A DNA stretch of 64,000 nucleotides from Syntrophus aciditrophicus SB (GCF_000013405.1 NC_007759.1:993001-1057000), one strand, 5' to 3'. Shown: positions 34,978 through 44,025, counted from the first letter of the stretch. Made by a program: numbers and translations. Notes: generated from the sequence alone by a model not told the origin.

Positions 34978-35883
34978 ATGAAAAAGAAAGTGATGTCCGG
35001 AATGCAGATTTTCATCCTCTTCCTGCTGTTCTCTATAACTCTCCCATTAAACGCCGGTGCCGCGGATCGCACTGTCATTGACATTTCCGACGAGGTACGC
35101 CGCTCTCTCATCGTCTGCGCGGAGGGCTCTGCCCCTTCAGCGACGGATAAATCGTCTCTGGAAAAATGGCGGACGCAGGCCCTGAAGGAAGCGAAGACGG
35201 CTGTTCTGGCCAAAGCCAGGACGTTCCTGAATGAAAAAAAGAAACAGAATCGAGATTTTGATTATCGTCTGACGGGTACTGCGATCCGGATCTTGAACAA
35301 AAAAGAAATGGCGCAATGGAGTAAGGGGAACCGCGGGATTTGGATTGAAGCGGAAGTTCCTTACACCCCGAAGACTTTTCCGGCCGATGATTGTTCCCAG
35401 CCGACCCTTGAGCGGCATTCCGGGGAAATGCTGGACGTGCGACTCTGGACTGATCCGGGGCTGCTTCGGGACGGCAAGGCAGTCACCGTGTATTTCAGGA
35501 GCAATCGTGATTTTTATGGCCGCATTATTCGTATCGGCAGCCGGGGGGAAGTGGAACAACTGCTTCCCAACATCTACCGGCAGACTTCTTTATTCAAAGC
35601 AGGGGTTGTCTATCGGATCCCTGATGAGGGCGACCGCTTTAAACTCAACAGAACCCAGTCTTCGGGAAGTGAACGCTGGGTGATCTATGCCACCCCGGTT
35701 TCCATGGGGCAGATCAACATGAAGATCATTGCCGGCGGCCGATACCAGTACCGGGGAAAACTGAAGTCCTTCGAACGCAGTGTCCGTTGCGGCCTCTGTC
35801 AGCCGGATGGCGGGGTGGTTGAGTTTTATGAAGCAGTCTGGAACATGCAGGCTCGGGAGGTAGATGCGCCGAAAACAAAATAA
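34978..35883 (+). CDS. Secreted DUF4384-domain protein
   Basis: 301 residues. Signal peptide (MQIFILFLLFSITLPLNAGAA), a middle region of about 110 residues rich in Lys/Arg helices, and a C-terminal DUF4384-like beta domain (AVTVYFRSNRDFYGRIIRIG, then LLPNIYRQTSLFKAGVVYRI and WVIYATP). DUF4384 proteins are periplasmic and often accompany outer-membrane or signalling systems. ATG 34978 is supported by CGGAGG upstream; the frame extends to 34924 without support. It could act with the envelope cluster upstream. Confidence 0.75.
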   Translation: MKKKVMSGMQIFILFLLFSITLPLNAGAADRTVIDISDEVRRSLIVCAEGSAPSATDKSSLEKWRTQALKEAKTAVLAKARTFLNEKKKQNRDFDYRLTGTAIRILNKKEMAQWSKGNRGIWIEAEVPYTPKTFPADDCSQPTLERHSGEMLDVRLWTDPGLLRDGKAVTVYFRSNRDFYGRIIRIGSRGEVEQLLPNIYRQTSLFKAGVVYRIPDEGDRFKLNRTQSSGSERWVIYATPVSMGQINMKIIAGGRYQYRGKLKSFERSVRCGLCQPDGGVVEFYEAVWNMQAREVDAPKTK

Positions 35884-35905
35884 ACAGGATATGAACATAG
35901 TCATA

Positions 35906-35933
35906 TTGACAAGACGAAAATCATGTTTATAAT
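35906..35933 (+). promoter_or_regulatory. Near-consensus sigma-70 promoter of the zincin-like gene
   Basis: TTGACA (35906-35911), 16-base spacer, TATAAT (35928-35933). Both hexamers are perfect consensus. Transcription would start near 35940 with a leader of about 37 bases carrying the GGAGTGGAAGGG ribosome site. Confidence 0.75.
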
Positions 35934-35976
35934 TCCATTAAATTTTCAGGACGCCTGAAGGAGTGGAAGGGATATC

Positions 35977-36510
35977 ATGAGGGGAAGGTATTTCAATCCG
36001 TCGCAGATGTCTCTGGCTAAAGCAGTGTTTGGCCACGCGGAAAAGCTCGTGGGCAGCTACTACCGGTTAGGGCAAGACGCATTCCGGGCGTACCGGTACG
36101 ATATCCGAACCCTGATTCAGTTGGAATCTCATGAAATTAAAGAATGCGCCTTTGCTCATCTCTGCCGTTACCGGTATGAGAAACACGATCATCAGGGTGT
36201 CTCGAAAAGCTTTTTCTTTTACCGGGTCTGCCTGCAGGACAACCGGATTCTGGATGCCGTGGAACGGGCAAACTCCTTTATCAAGCTTTCTCCCCTGATG
36301 CTTTATATCGCGGCGCACGAACTGGTCCATGTCATCCGTTTCGACGATGGACATTTCAACTTTGAGGCCCCGGAGGAAGAAAAAAGCCGGGAAGAGGATA
36401 TCGTTCATGCCATCACCCGACAGATTATGCAGCCAGTGATGCATCACGACCTTAATCTTGTGCTGGACTGCTTCAGCAATCAATACAAAATTGGAGATAT
36501 ATTCCATTAA
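35977..36510 (+). CDS. Small zincin-like protein with HExxH motif
   Basis: 177 residues, no signal peptide. The helix LMLYIAAHELVHVIRF carries HELVH, the zinc-binding and catalytic motif of gluzincins; downstream acidic residues (EEEKSREEDIVHAITRQI) include a Glu that could be the third ligand. I do not recognise a named family. Strong ribosome site and consensus promoter suggest high expression. The fmdB-type gene follows 25 bases later and may be co-transcribed. Confidence 0.72.
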   Translation: MRGRYFNPSQMSLAKAVFGHAEKLVGSYYRLGQDAFRAYRYDIRTLIQLESHEIKECAFAHLCRYRYEKHDHQGVSKSFFFYRVCLQDNRILDAVERANSFIKLSPLMLYIAAHELVHVIRFDDGHFNFEAPEEEKSREEDIVHAITRQIMQPVMHHDLNLVLDCFSNQYKIGDIFH

Positions 36511-36535
36511 AAGATAAATGATGGAGGTTTAAGGT

Positions 36536-36829
36536 ATGCCGATTTATGAATACAAGTGCCGGAAATGTGGCAGGGAATTCGAGGTTTTTCAGAAAATCAC
36601 GGAAGCGCCGGTTCAGCAGTGTCAATTCTGCCAGGGAAGTGTTGAGAAAATGATCTCTCTATCTTCCTTTCACCTGTCGGGTTCAGGATGGTATGTAACC
36701 GATTACGGCGGAAAGAAATCCTGCGCGCTGGAGTCCAGACAGAAAGAGGCGGCCGGTTCTTCCAGCGAGACCCCTTCGTGCGGTGGTGGCGATTCATCCT
36801 GTTGCGCCGGATGCAAGGCAGCCGAATAA
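36536..36829 (+). CDS. FmdB-family zinc-ribbon protein
   Basis: 97 residues. The first 42 residues (MPIYEYKCRKCGREFEVFQ...CQFCQGSVEKMISLSSF) are the FmdB/CxxC_CxxC_SSSS domain with two CxxC pairs; the rest is low-complexity, ending in another Cys cluster (CGGGDSSCCAGCKAAE). Members are small zinc-binding proteins seen next to many operons; precise role unknown. GGAGG and AAGG precede the ATG. Confidence 0.87.
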   Translation: MPIYEYKCRKCGREFEVFQKITEAPVQQCQFCQGSVEKMISLSSFHLSGSGWYVTDYGGKKSCALESRQKEAAGSSSETPSCGGGDSSCCAGCKAAE

Positions 36830-36857
36830 AAATCTCATCAGAATCAGCAGTGAGTCA

Positions 36858-36910
36858 CAAATCCCTTTTCAATCCGGGGGAAATCGCCGATGGGTTGAAA
36901 AGGGATTTTT
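36858..36910 (+). terminator. Strong intrinsic terminator after the fmdB-type gene
   Basis: AATCCCTTTTCAATCC (from 36860) pairs with GGGTTGAAAAGGGATT (to 36907), about 16 pairs with one G-T, followed by a run of Ts (36906-36910). A clear Rho-independent terminator. Confidence 0.85.
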
Positions 36911-37000
36911 CTCGTGCCGCATTGATTATACAAGGCCGTTATTCCTATACTTCCTTCCACAAAAAACAGCTTTTCATCCGTGTTGTTTTTGAGAAATTTG

Positions 37001-37029
37001 TTGACATACAAAATCAATCACATTATATT
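37001..37029 (+). promoter_or_regulatory. Promoter of the tRNA-Gln gene
   Basis: TTGACA (37001-37006), 17-base spacer, TATATT (37024-37029), about 65 bases before the tRNA. Its strength fits a stable-RNA gene. Confidence 0.8.
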
Positions 37030-37094
37030 GCAACCCGCCTGCAGGAATTACACTGAAGCAGGGTTGGAGAACCGATCTTTTTAACAGACCGCAC

Positions 37095-37168
37095 TGGGGA
37101 ATCGTTCAATGGTAGGACAACGGACTCTGACTCCGTGAATATAGGTTCGAATCCTGTTTCCCCAGCCA
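37095..37168 (+). tRNA. tRNA-Gln (anticodon CTG)
   Basis: All arms fold: acceptor TGGGGAA/TTCCCCA, D arm GTTC/GGAC, anticodon stem ACGGA/TCCGT with loop CTCTGAC giving anticodon CTG, T arm ATAGG-TTCGAAT-CCTGT. Discriminator G is at 37165 and CCA is encoded (37166-37168). It is the last conserved gene before an IS-rich accessory region, as expected for a tRNA that acts as an integration hotspot. Confidence 0.95.
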
Positions 37169-37177
37169 AATAAAATC

Positions 37178-37211
37178 AAGAGCTTAGCTATTTATGGTTA
37201 AGCTCTTTTTT
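37178..37211 (+). terminator. Terminator of the tRNA-Gln transcript
   Basis: AAGAGCTTA (37178-37186) pairs with TAAGCTCTT (37199-37207), and the transcript ends in TTTTTT. It lies ten bases after the encoded CCA. Confidence 0.85.
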
Positions 37212-37268
37212 GTTTCTTAAGCATTTTGTTCCCACATTTATTTTTAATGGCTGTCCAGTCATTAGAAA

Positions 37269-37343
37269 TGGTCGGGATAAATTGGACGGGTAACAGGGAT
37301 TTATAAGTGTGAAGCTGTTCTTGGTTTAGTTTCATGCCGCAAC
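37269..37343 (-). mobile_element. Relic of an IS3-type element end
   Basis: This 75-base stretch is about 85 percent identical to the left end of the IS3-type element at 48680, starting TGGTCGGGATAAATTGGAC and running through the last codons of its orfB (TTTCATGCCGCA). The rest of that element is missing. It abuts a relic of the IS256-type element. Confidence 0.75.
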
Positions 37344-37644
37344 TTCATGGGACACCATATTTCGGCAGCCTTTTTCATTCTTGAAGTAATCAATATACCA
37401 CTTATACCACTCAGCGACTTCATTCTCGATCGCCGTCTGCAGCATCCGACAAGTGCCTTCTCGGATAATCAACTCCAAGACGCTTTTTGAATCTTCTTTG
37501 ACTTGCTTTTCCAAAACATCACGTTCATTATTCTCCATGGGTGTATCCTTTCCTCTCCCTCTACCTAAGGGGGCTCGTTTCTGAATTAAACGTTGGGAGG
37601 ATACGCCTTCTTTCTATTCTGTCCACAACGTTGGCTTATCTCTC
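37344..37644 (-). pseudogene. 5' remnant of the IS256-type element (ISa) transposase
   Basis: Matches the right end of the intact ISa copies: terminal repeat, leader with GGAGGATACGCCTTCTTTCT and the first ~55 codons (MENNERDVLEKQVKEDSKSV...LIIREGTCRMLQTAIENEV). The remaining ~360 codons are replaced by the IS3 relic, which supplies the stop. Divergence shows it is older than the two intact copies. Confidence 0.8.
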
Positions 37645-37702
37645 GTTGGGAAAAAGCAAAGGCCGCTGTGAAATGTAGTTATTACCATCTGAAAGGATCA
37701 TC

Positions 37703-39085
37703 ATGATTCAGAAGGAAAGAGTTAAATCGCTGAATAAGGCAGAGTTGAAAAAAGGAAAGTATGTCCTGTATTGGATGCAGGCCTCTCAGAGAGAGACATG
37801 TAATCACGCTCTGGAATACGCAATCCGAAAAGCCAATGCGCTTTGCCAACCTGTAGTTGTTTTTTTCGGTATTGTCGACGATTTCCCAGAAGCTAATGAA
37901 CGGCACTACTTTTTTATGCTGGAGGGCCTTTGTGATGCGAAGCGCACCCTTGAGAAAAGAGGTATTCAACTTGTAATTCAACACTGCTCACCGGAACTTG
38001 GAGTTGTAATGATGAGCCGGGATGCTTCTCTGGTAGTTGTGGACAGAGGGTATCTTCGAATACAAAAAGCTTGGAGAAACGTCGCGGCTGCTTCCATGGA
38101 TTGTCCTCTAATTCAGGTTGAAAGTGATGTGGTAGTTCCTATTGAAGAAACTTCGTCCAAGGAGGAATATTCTGCAGCAACAATCCGAAAAAAAATCCAC
38201 CAAAAATTGAATCAGTACCTGATTTCTCTGGAAGAAACCAAACCAATGGCCGATTCTCTTTCTCTCGATTTTGAATCTTTTCCCATCGATGATGTGGAAA
38301 GAGCCATCTTGCGCCTCGATATTGACCGGAGCGTTAAATGTGTCAGCTTTTTTCGAGGAGGCTTTGAGGAGGGCAGGAAGCATCTTGATGTGTTCATTGA
38401 TCAGAAACTGGAGCATTATGCTGAACACAGAAATGACCCAACTCTGGACTGTCTCTCCCTCATGAGCCCCTATCTTCATTTCGGACAGATATCACCTCTG
38501 TACATCGCGCTGAGGATCTTGAACTCTGGCAGAACCAGCAGTGAGGCCTATCTTGAGGAACTCATTGTCAGACGAGAGTTGGGCATCAACTTCGTATTCT
38601 ACAATACACATTATGATACATTTGAATGCCTCCCAGGCTGGGCGAAAAAAAGTCTGAGGACTCATGAGAAGGACCAACGGCCCTATCATTACTCTCGCAA
38701 GGAATTAGAGGATGGGAAAACACATGATCCGTATTGGAACGCCGCGCAGAAAGAGATGGTGTTGAAGGGAAAGATGCACGGTTATATGAGAATGTATTGG
38801 GGAAAAAAAATTATCGAGTGGTGTGAGACTCCTGAAGAAGCTTTCCATACCGCGATATATCTCAACAACAAGTACGAGTTGGATGGAAGGGAGCCCAATG
38901 GTTTTATGGGCGTTGCATGGTGTTTCGGGAAGCATGACCGCCCCTGGAGGGAACGAAACATTTTCGGTAACGTCAGATACATGAATGACAGGGGGCTAAA
39001 GAGAAAATTTGATGCCGACGGGTACGTGAAACTAAGCGCGCAATGGGAAGACCAAGGTGCTTTAATTCCCAATCAGTTAGAATAA
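37703..39085 (+). CDS. phr: Class II deoxyribodipyrimidine photolyase
   Basis: 460 residues. The N-terminal DNA-photolyase domain begins YVLYWMQASQRETCNHALEY and the FAD-binding C-terminal part has the class II patterns SPYLHFGQISPLYIAL, RRELGINFVFYN, YWNAAQKEMV and MRMYWGKKIIEW. It repairs cyclobutane pyrimidine dimers with blue light. AAAGGATC ribosome site. A surprising gene for a presumed anaerobe and sited in accessory DNA; the next feature is a pseudogene of an epimerase family. Confidence 0.9.
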   Translation: MIQKERVKSLNKAELKKGKYVLYWMQASQRETCNHALEYAIRKANALCQPVVVFFGIVDDFPEANERHYFFMLEGLCDAKRTLEKRGIQLVIQHCSPELGVVMMSRDASLVVVDRGYLRIQKAWRNVAAASMDCPLIQVESDVVVPIEETSSKEEYSAATIRKKIHQKLNQYLISLEETKPMADSLSLDFESFPIDDVERAILRLDIDRSVKCVSFFRGGFEEGRKHLDVFIDQKLEHYAEHRNDPTLDCLSLMSPYLHFGQISPLYIALRILNSGRTSSEAYLEELIVRRELGINFVFYNTHYDTFECLPGWAKKSLRTHEKDQRPYHYSRKELEDGKTHDPYWNAAQKEMVLKGKMHGYMRMYWGKKIIEWCETPEEAFHTAIYLNNKYELDGREPNGFMGVAWCFGKHDRPWRERNIFGNVRYMNDRGLKRKFDADGYVKLSAQWEDQGALIPNQLE

Positions 39086-39339
39086 TTTACGTTGAGATGA
39101 ACCACAGGAGGCAATAATATTGAACTAAGCGAATACTTTGAGCAGACAAAAGTTGCTTCCATCATCCACGGAGGCAATCCGGATGGATTTGCGTGAAACG
39201 CCCAATCCAATCTCCGGTTCCGGACAAACTGGGTAGAACAACACATCAGCTTTCAGCCTGTCCACAGAAGGCGCATCGATCATCCCACCATCATAACGGC
39301 AATATTAAAAAACAAGGCATTTACTGATCACGACGGGTT
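39086..39339. other. Gap after the photolyase, possible decayed coding DNA
   Basis: AGGAGG at 39107 precedes a short frame ELSEYFEQTKVASIIHGGN that would begin at ATT instead of ATG and ends in a TGA at 39195. It looks like the remains of a small gene, but I cannot name a family. Confidence 0.3.
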
Positions 39340-40121
39340 TGGGAAAATTTTTCCATCATGATCACTCAAATGGTTTAATGTGCCGGAATCAGGAAAAACA
39401 AATTTTTTATTTTCATGATTAAACGCCTTCGTAAGCTCGCGATTGATGATAGGATTCGGCGCCCATATGTTATTGGTCCGGACAGCGACTTGTTGCATAA
39501 TGTCTCATTGATTGCGGTGTTTAAATCCCCTATGGCGATCCAGCTCATGCATTGATACCCCGAATCCAGCGCCACACCAAGACCAACTTTGAACCAAGGC
39601 AGCAATCTGCACAGTATGTCCCTCTCACCGCTGAGCACAAGGCTGATGCGAAGATGGGCAACGCGTATCCCTACACCTCGAGCAACCAATGCGGCAGCCT
39701 CCCAATTCCGGGCCTGTATCAACCAGAAAGCCTTTTCCGGCTGGGCTGGTCTCGCCAAAAATAACGCTCCCGCAATCCCCATAGATACCGATACCGGAAG
39801 ATGTCAGAAACACCTCCGGATGCGGGTTTAAGCTGGCGACCGTCCTGGCCGACAGCAAGGTGCAGTCGATGCGGCCGGAGCGGAACTTCTCTTTATTTGC
39901 TTTGTTGTCTATCGCCTATAGGTGATGTTGTCCCGGGAAAGATTGATTACGGCATCGATTTTCTCGCATCGGCAGGCAGGTTAATGATGCACTGTCTCAG
40001 GTTCCAGAATACACCTTGTTTCGATTGATCGCGCACCAGGCTGATGATCGACCTCGTGCCTCGTTATACGGCGCCAGTTCCGAGCCTATGAACTCTGAAA
40101 AACCTGAGATAAAATCTTCAT
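39340..40121 (-). pseudogene. TIGR01777-type NAD-dependent epimerase, decayed by frameshifts and stops
   Basis: Pieces in all three minus-strand frames follow the order of the TIGR01777/YfcH family. ATG at 40121 starts MKIL, then GFSEFIGSELAPY in a shifted frame (nucleotide-binding turn), DAVINLSRDNI (39955 region), FRSGRIDCT, VFLTSSGIGIYGDCG, DTGPE, then in the next frame NWEAAALVARGVGIRVAHLR, GYQCMSWIAIGDLNTAI, SLSGPI and finally APNPIINRELTKAF. At least four frameshifts and one stop break it. The family often neighbours photolyase genes, which fits its place here. Confidence 0.8.
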
Positions 40122-40486
40122 TGCCATTTCCCCATATTTCTTATCTGGTCCCTATGGAGCGCATACACCCCCTGATTCCATCCGAGTTATTGAGACGGTG
40201 ATTAAAGCTCTAAACAATCGACACCATTGCGGTCAGTACAATGTTAAAGAAATCTCTTGTACAAATTTATGTATTTATTTTCCTGAGCAATAAATGAAGG
40301 TAGGAAACGGAAAGGCAGATCAACAAAGCGCACGGAGGAACTCATCAGGGATATCGAAGTGCTGGCTCGGATAGGACCTCTTCGGAAGGGAATAGTCGAT
40401 AATGTAATGATTTCAAAAAGTATGATCATCGAATAGAAAAGAAAAATACTTGTCTTTTACGAGAGGTTTAAAAAAGACAGATAATT
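40122..40486. other. Non-coding gap
   Basis: No open frame with family resemblance or ribosome site, no repeat or RNA signal that I can identify. AT-rich and probably decayed. Confidence 0.45.
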
Positions 40487-40935
40487 AGTTGTTTCCAGAC
40501 AGGAAAGGAGGGCAGGTCGTTATGAAAATATGGTTAGCGGTGGGATGTGCAGTACTGTTTATCGTTGCATCGGTATCTCCTGTTTTTGCCGCATCGGCTG
40601 TGGAATACGTAGTCATCGGCAGCAAAGGTGCGACCGGCAACGGTGGTTCAGGAAAGGCTCTGAATAGAAAGTTCAGCAAGGTGAGTGAAAAGATGAGCCA
40701 GCACAAACCATCATCAAGGGCATTGAGACCAAATACCTCGCCAAGTGGTGCTGGAAAAATGAGGGATGAAGAGAGTAAGACGATAACCTTGGTTCCAGCT
40801 ATTGGAGGAGCTTTAGATCCAGAAACAGGGCTATAGCGTCGTTTATTTTCATGGGTTCTGCCTCCTTCGATCCTGTCTGGCCGTATTTCGGGCGGAGCAT
40901 ATGATAATGCCGGAGAGGCTGATAAAGAGTCCTTA
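40487..40935 (+). repeat. Copy 1 of an inverted duplication carrying the small secreted protein gene
   Basis: Matches 50765-51345 in inverted orientation, including non-coding flanks: GTTTCCAGACAGGAAAGGAG upstream and, downstream, TCGATCCTGTCTGG, GAGCATATGA and ATAATGCCGGAGAGGCTGA. It carries a deletion of about 125 bases relative to copy 2. Confidence 0.7.
40522..40836 (+). CDS. Small secreted protein, shorter copy of a duplicated pair
   Basis: 104 residues. Signal peptide (MKIWLAVGCAVLFIVASVSP, cleaved near VFA-AS), then a Gly/Ser/Lys-rich region. About 60 percent identical by eye to the minus-strand protein at 50911-51309, including AVEY..IGSKGA and LVP..GGA.D.ETG. This copy stops early at GGALDPETGL, where DNA of about 125 bases present in the other copy is missing. 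AAGGAGGGCAGG ribosome site. Function unknown. Confidence 0.7.
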   Translation: MKIWLAVGCAVLFIVASVSPVFAASAVEYVVIGSKGATGNGGSGKALNRKFSKVSEKMSQHKPSSRALRPNTSPSGAGKMRDEESKTITLVPAIGGALDPETGL

Positions 40936-41089
40936 AAGGAAGGAAATGATTGATATCAAGATCATTTTGCAAGAATGCATCTGCGACGCCACACTCCCAT
41001 GGTATAAAGACAATTAAACATTACGGGTTAAAATTGATTATAGAAATATAATATGGCAAGGCCAGGTAAGGAAAGGGGGTGAGTAATTG

Positions 41090-41653
41090 TCACCAACCCT
41101 GATAAGTATAATTAAATGCTACCGACTGATATCCAAGAACTAACGCCAGTCCAATCCCCATTTTTTTGCTGAATATTGATTCATCAGGAAAATCGATCAT
41201 AATGACTGGTGTTATGATATTTATAAATCTGTATTCGCAGACAGATGTACTGTCCATCCTAATCTGATACATTATAGCTCCTGATGGGTCCTCTATCCGT
41301 TTCAGTATTGCGACTTGCCGCCCGTATTCATCGAGGACTGCCCATCCGGCAGGGCCATTTCTGAAAGTTCCGATTTTTTCCCTTGTCGCTATGCTTGTCA
41401 TCTCGAAATTATTTGGCCAACGGATAAAATGTTTTCCGCTGATTAAAAGTATCTCAGATCGTGCTTTGTTCACTTCATAAACTACTATATCTCTCGTAAC
41501 AGGATTCAATGCATTCATTCGTGCGGTAAAAACCACGTTATTGCTGGAATCGTAAACATCAAAATCTTTATAGAACGGGTTTGAAAAGAACTTATATTTA
41601 ACCAAATACCATTTATCCTTGAACCTTTCATCCATCTCCACAAGTCTGCCAAT
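41090..41653 (-). pseudogene. 3' part of a membrane/LURP-one-like gene split by ISa copy 1
   Basis: 184 codons left of the insertion. The protein (KDKWYLVKYKFFSNPFYKDF, then VYDSSNNVVFTARM, GPAGWAVLDEYGRQVAIL, ITPVIMIDFPDES) resembles the LURP-one/phospholipid-scramblase-like beta-barrel domain with its closing hydrophobic helix. If the IS and one target duplicate are removed, its frame joins exactly to the gene fragment at 43072-44025 (...GKHIGR-LVEMDERF...). A GTG at 41641 could restart translation but lacks a good ribosome site. Confidence 0.8.
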
Positions 41654-43071
41654 GAGATATTGTCAAATGTTGTGGATGATATCTTTTCTCAGCGTATCCT
41701 TCTCAGCCAAAATTAAGCCGCTTCTTGCATGATGAGGCCGTCAACAAACCGGATTCCTTCAATGACCTTTCCGATAAGTTGATGCCCTTTGATTCTCTGC
41801 CAGGTTTTTTCCGCTTCCATTGCCAGCTTGAAAACCATGGTCAGCGTTGCTAACCGTGATCCACAGCCTTTTGTCCGATTTGTGCGCAGCCTGACCGTGG
41901 CAAAAGTGGATTCAATAGGATTGGTAGACCGGATATGACGCCAGTGCTCTGCGGGGAAATCATAAAACGCGAAAAGACTGTTCGTATCCTTCTCTAAGCA
42001 GTTGCAAGCCCTTTCATATTTCGCCTGATACTGTGACAGAAAATGATGAAAGGCCTTGAGGGCTTCCTCTTTTGTTGGCGCCATGTACATGTCCCGGATA
42101 TGCACCTTGGCTCTCGGCTGAATACTCTTGGGCATCTTATCCAGAATATTAGCAGTCTTATGAACCCAGCAACGTTGCTCTATTGTTTCCGGAAATTCCT
42201 CCCGCAGGGCTGCCCAGAATCCCAGACCTCCATCGCCCACTGCCAACTTGGGACCTTCTTTAAGACCCCTGTGCTTGAGATCGCCCAGCATCTCCTGCCA
42301 GGCTTGTTTGCTTTCCCGATAGCCATCGAGAATGGAGACGAGTTCTTTCTTCCCGTTTTCCAATGTTCCCATAATGATCAGGATGCATTGCCGCTTATTC
42401 TCGGCATCTTCCAAACGAACATTGAAGTAAATGCCGTCTGCCCAGAAATAAACATATCGTTTGGAGGAAAGATCTCGTCTGGCCCAGTCTTTATAATCCT
42501 GCTCCCAGAGCCTCTTCAGCCGGACGATATTGGTCGCGGAAAGCCCCGATGCATTCTTCCCCAATATGGATTCCAGCACCTTGCTGAAATCTCCCGTGGA
42601 GATTCCTTTAAGATACAGTGCTGGGATTAAGGCATCAACCGAGGGAATCCGGCGCATATATCTCGGCAGAATATTGCTCGTAAAAAGCTGATCTTCTCTT
42701 TTGTCATGAATCCTGGGCTGTTTTAGCTTTAAGGGGCCGATACCTGTTACGATCTCTCTTTCAGGCAAGGAACCGTTTCTCACAACTAACCGCCTGTTCC
42801 TGGAGTCTTTTTCATTCTTAAAGCGGTCAATGTACTCGCTTACTTCGTTCTCAATCGCCGCCTGCAACATCCGGCAGGCTCCTTCTCGGATAATCAGTTC
42901 CAGGACGTTCTTTGCTTCTTCTTTAACTTGCTTTTCCCAATAATCGCGGTCATTATTCTCCACGGGCGTATCCTTTCCTCCCCTTCTTGCTAAAGGGGCT
43001 TCGTTTTTTGGATTAAACGTTTGGAGGATACGCCTTCTTTCTATCCTGTCCACAACTTTGGGTTATATCTC
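41654..43071 (-). mobile_element. IS256-type insertion sequence, ISa copy 1
   Basis: 1418 bases with imperfect ~23-bp terminal inverted repeats (GAGATATTGTCAAATGTTGT left; GAGATATAACCCAAAGTTGT right, read inward) and a 9-bp target duplication TCTGCCAAT at 41645-41653 and 43072-43080. As far as I can compare, identical to copy 2 at 56414-57831, hence recently mobile. It splits a single host gene. Confidence 0.92.
41713..42963 (-). CDS. IS256-family transposase (ISa copy 1)
   Basis: 416 residues, a mutator-type DDE enzyme. Catalytic Asp in YFWADGIYFNVR, second Asp in LAVGDGGLGFWAAL, and Glu in TNPIESTFATVRLRT. I start it at GTG 42963 because GGAGGAAAGGAT lies just upstream and the related relic begins with ATG at the same place; the frame runs on to 43053 inside the terminal repeat. 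Intact, so probably active. Confidence 0.9.
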   Translation of the reverse strand: MENNDRDYWEKQVKEEAKNVLELIIREGACRMLQAAIENEVSEYIDRFKNEKDSRNRRLVVRNGSLPEREIVTGIGPLKLKQPRIHDKREDQLFTSNILPRYMRRIPSVDALIPALYLKGISTGDFSKVLESILGKNASGLSATNIVRLKRLWEQDYKDWARRDLSSKRYVYFWADGIYFNVRLEDAENKRQCILIIMGTLENGKKELVSILDGYRESKQAWQEMLGDLKHRGLKEGPKLAVGDGGLGFWAALREEFPETIEQRCWVHKTANILDKMPKSIQPRAKVHIRDMYMAPTKEEALKAFHHFLSQYQAKYERACNCLEKDTNSLFAFYDFPAEHWRHIRSTNPIESTFATVRLRTNRTKGCGSRLATLTMVFKLAMEAEKTWQRIKGHQLIGKVIEGIRFVDGLIMQEAA

Positions 43072-44025
43072 TCTGCCAATATGCTTTCCCTGAGTCGGTT
43101 CCGATGTGAGCGTCTCTTGGTGAACATGCATAGGCAGTCTTTCCGGCATATGCATTGGGACTTGTTCCGTAAAGGGCCTTACTGTTTCGTTTTCATCCGG
43201 CAATGACCTTTGCTGAGCTTGTCGGATCAATATCGCCGCACAGATAAAAAAGCCAGGCAGAAGCCAGACAAAATGCCAGACAAGCGGGGAAAAGTCTTCG
43301 ATCTGACCAGTCAGCCAAGTAAGAATTTGCGTATTTTCGGTAGCAAATTGCTCGGTTAACCCTCCTGCGACAGATTGTATGCCTGCATCAAAAAGATTCA
43401 GAGTAAAAAAAAGGCCTGACAGAAAGGCAATTTGGAGACTAATGGAGCGAAGAAGCACACGTGAAATGTTTTCTATGCCCAGCAGGAGATACCCCAATGT
43501 GACAAAGGCTCCCACACAGAAGGAGAAGGCCACCAGAAGTGCCATGCATGGAGCCATTAGTATGCCGAGAGCAGGGATAAGGTGAAGTCCTGAAAGTTCC
43601 CCCCCCTTTCTGAGTCCTTCCCAAACACCCAATCGTTCCAAGAGTTGGATAGTCTCTTGAAACAAACGGGGAAGAGGGTATGCAAAAACGACAGCAAGGG
43701 CTCCATGAACGAGCAGAATAATGATTACCAAGAAAAGCCATGGCTGGAAATTTCCTCCCTTCGCACCTAAGGGAGAGGTCAGAATCCTGTTCCTCATCCA
43801 ACGAAGAGACCATGCCAGACCTCCGAAAATGAGGAAGATGATCGTCAACCGGCGAAAGAAGGTAAAAAAAGCAAGCAGGATAAAATTCCGTGGATCAGAC
43901 GATCCTGGTTCCAGTTCGCCAATAAGCCACGTCATCGTCCCAGCAATACCGATTGAGAGGACGATCCAGTTCTCAATTGCGATAGGAAACAGAAGAAGCT
44001 TACCGGCAAGAGTCTTTAGAGTCAT
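43072..44025 (-). pseudogene. 5' part of the membrane/LURP-one-like gene split by ISa copy 1
   Basis: 318 codons of a polytopic inner-membrane protein with about seven hydrophobic segments (for example NWIVLSIGIAGTMTWLIGEL and LVWHFVWLLPGFFICAAILI), then a Pro/Met/His-rich linker (VPMHMPERLPMHVHQE). The frame enters ISa and stops at once (REI, stop at 43063). Rejoined with the 41090 fragment it would be a ~502-residue protein. I do not know the family of the membrane part. Confidence 0.8.

Noticed and set aside
42043-42630. Plus-strand 195-codon ORF repeated in both ISa copies
   Set aside because: Antisense to the transposase; duplicated simply because the IS is duplicated.
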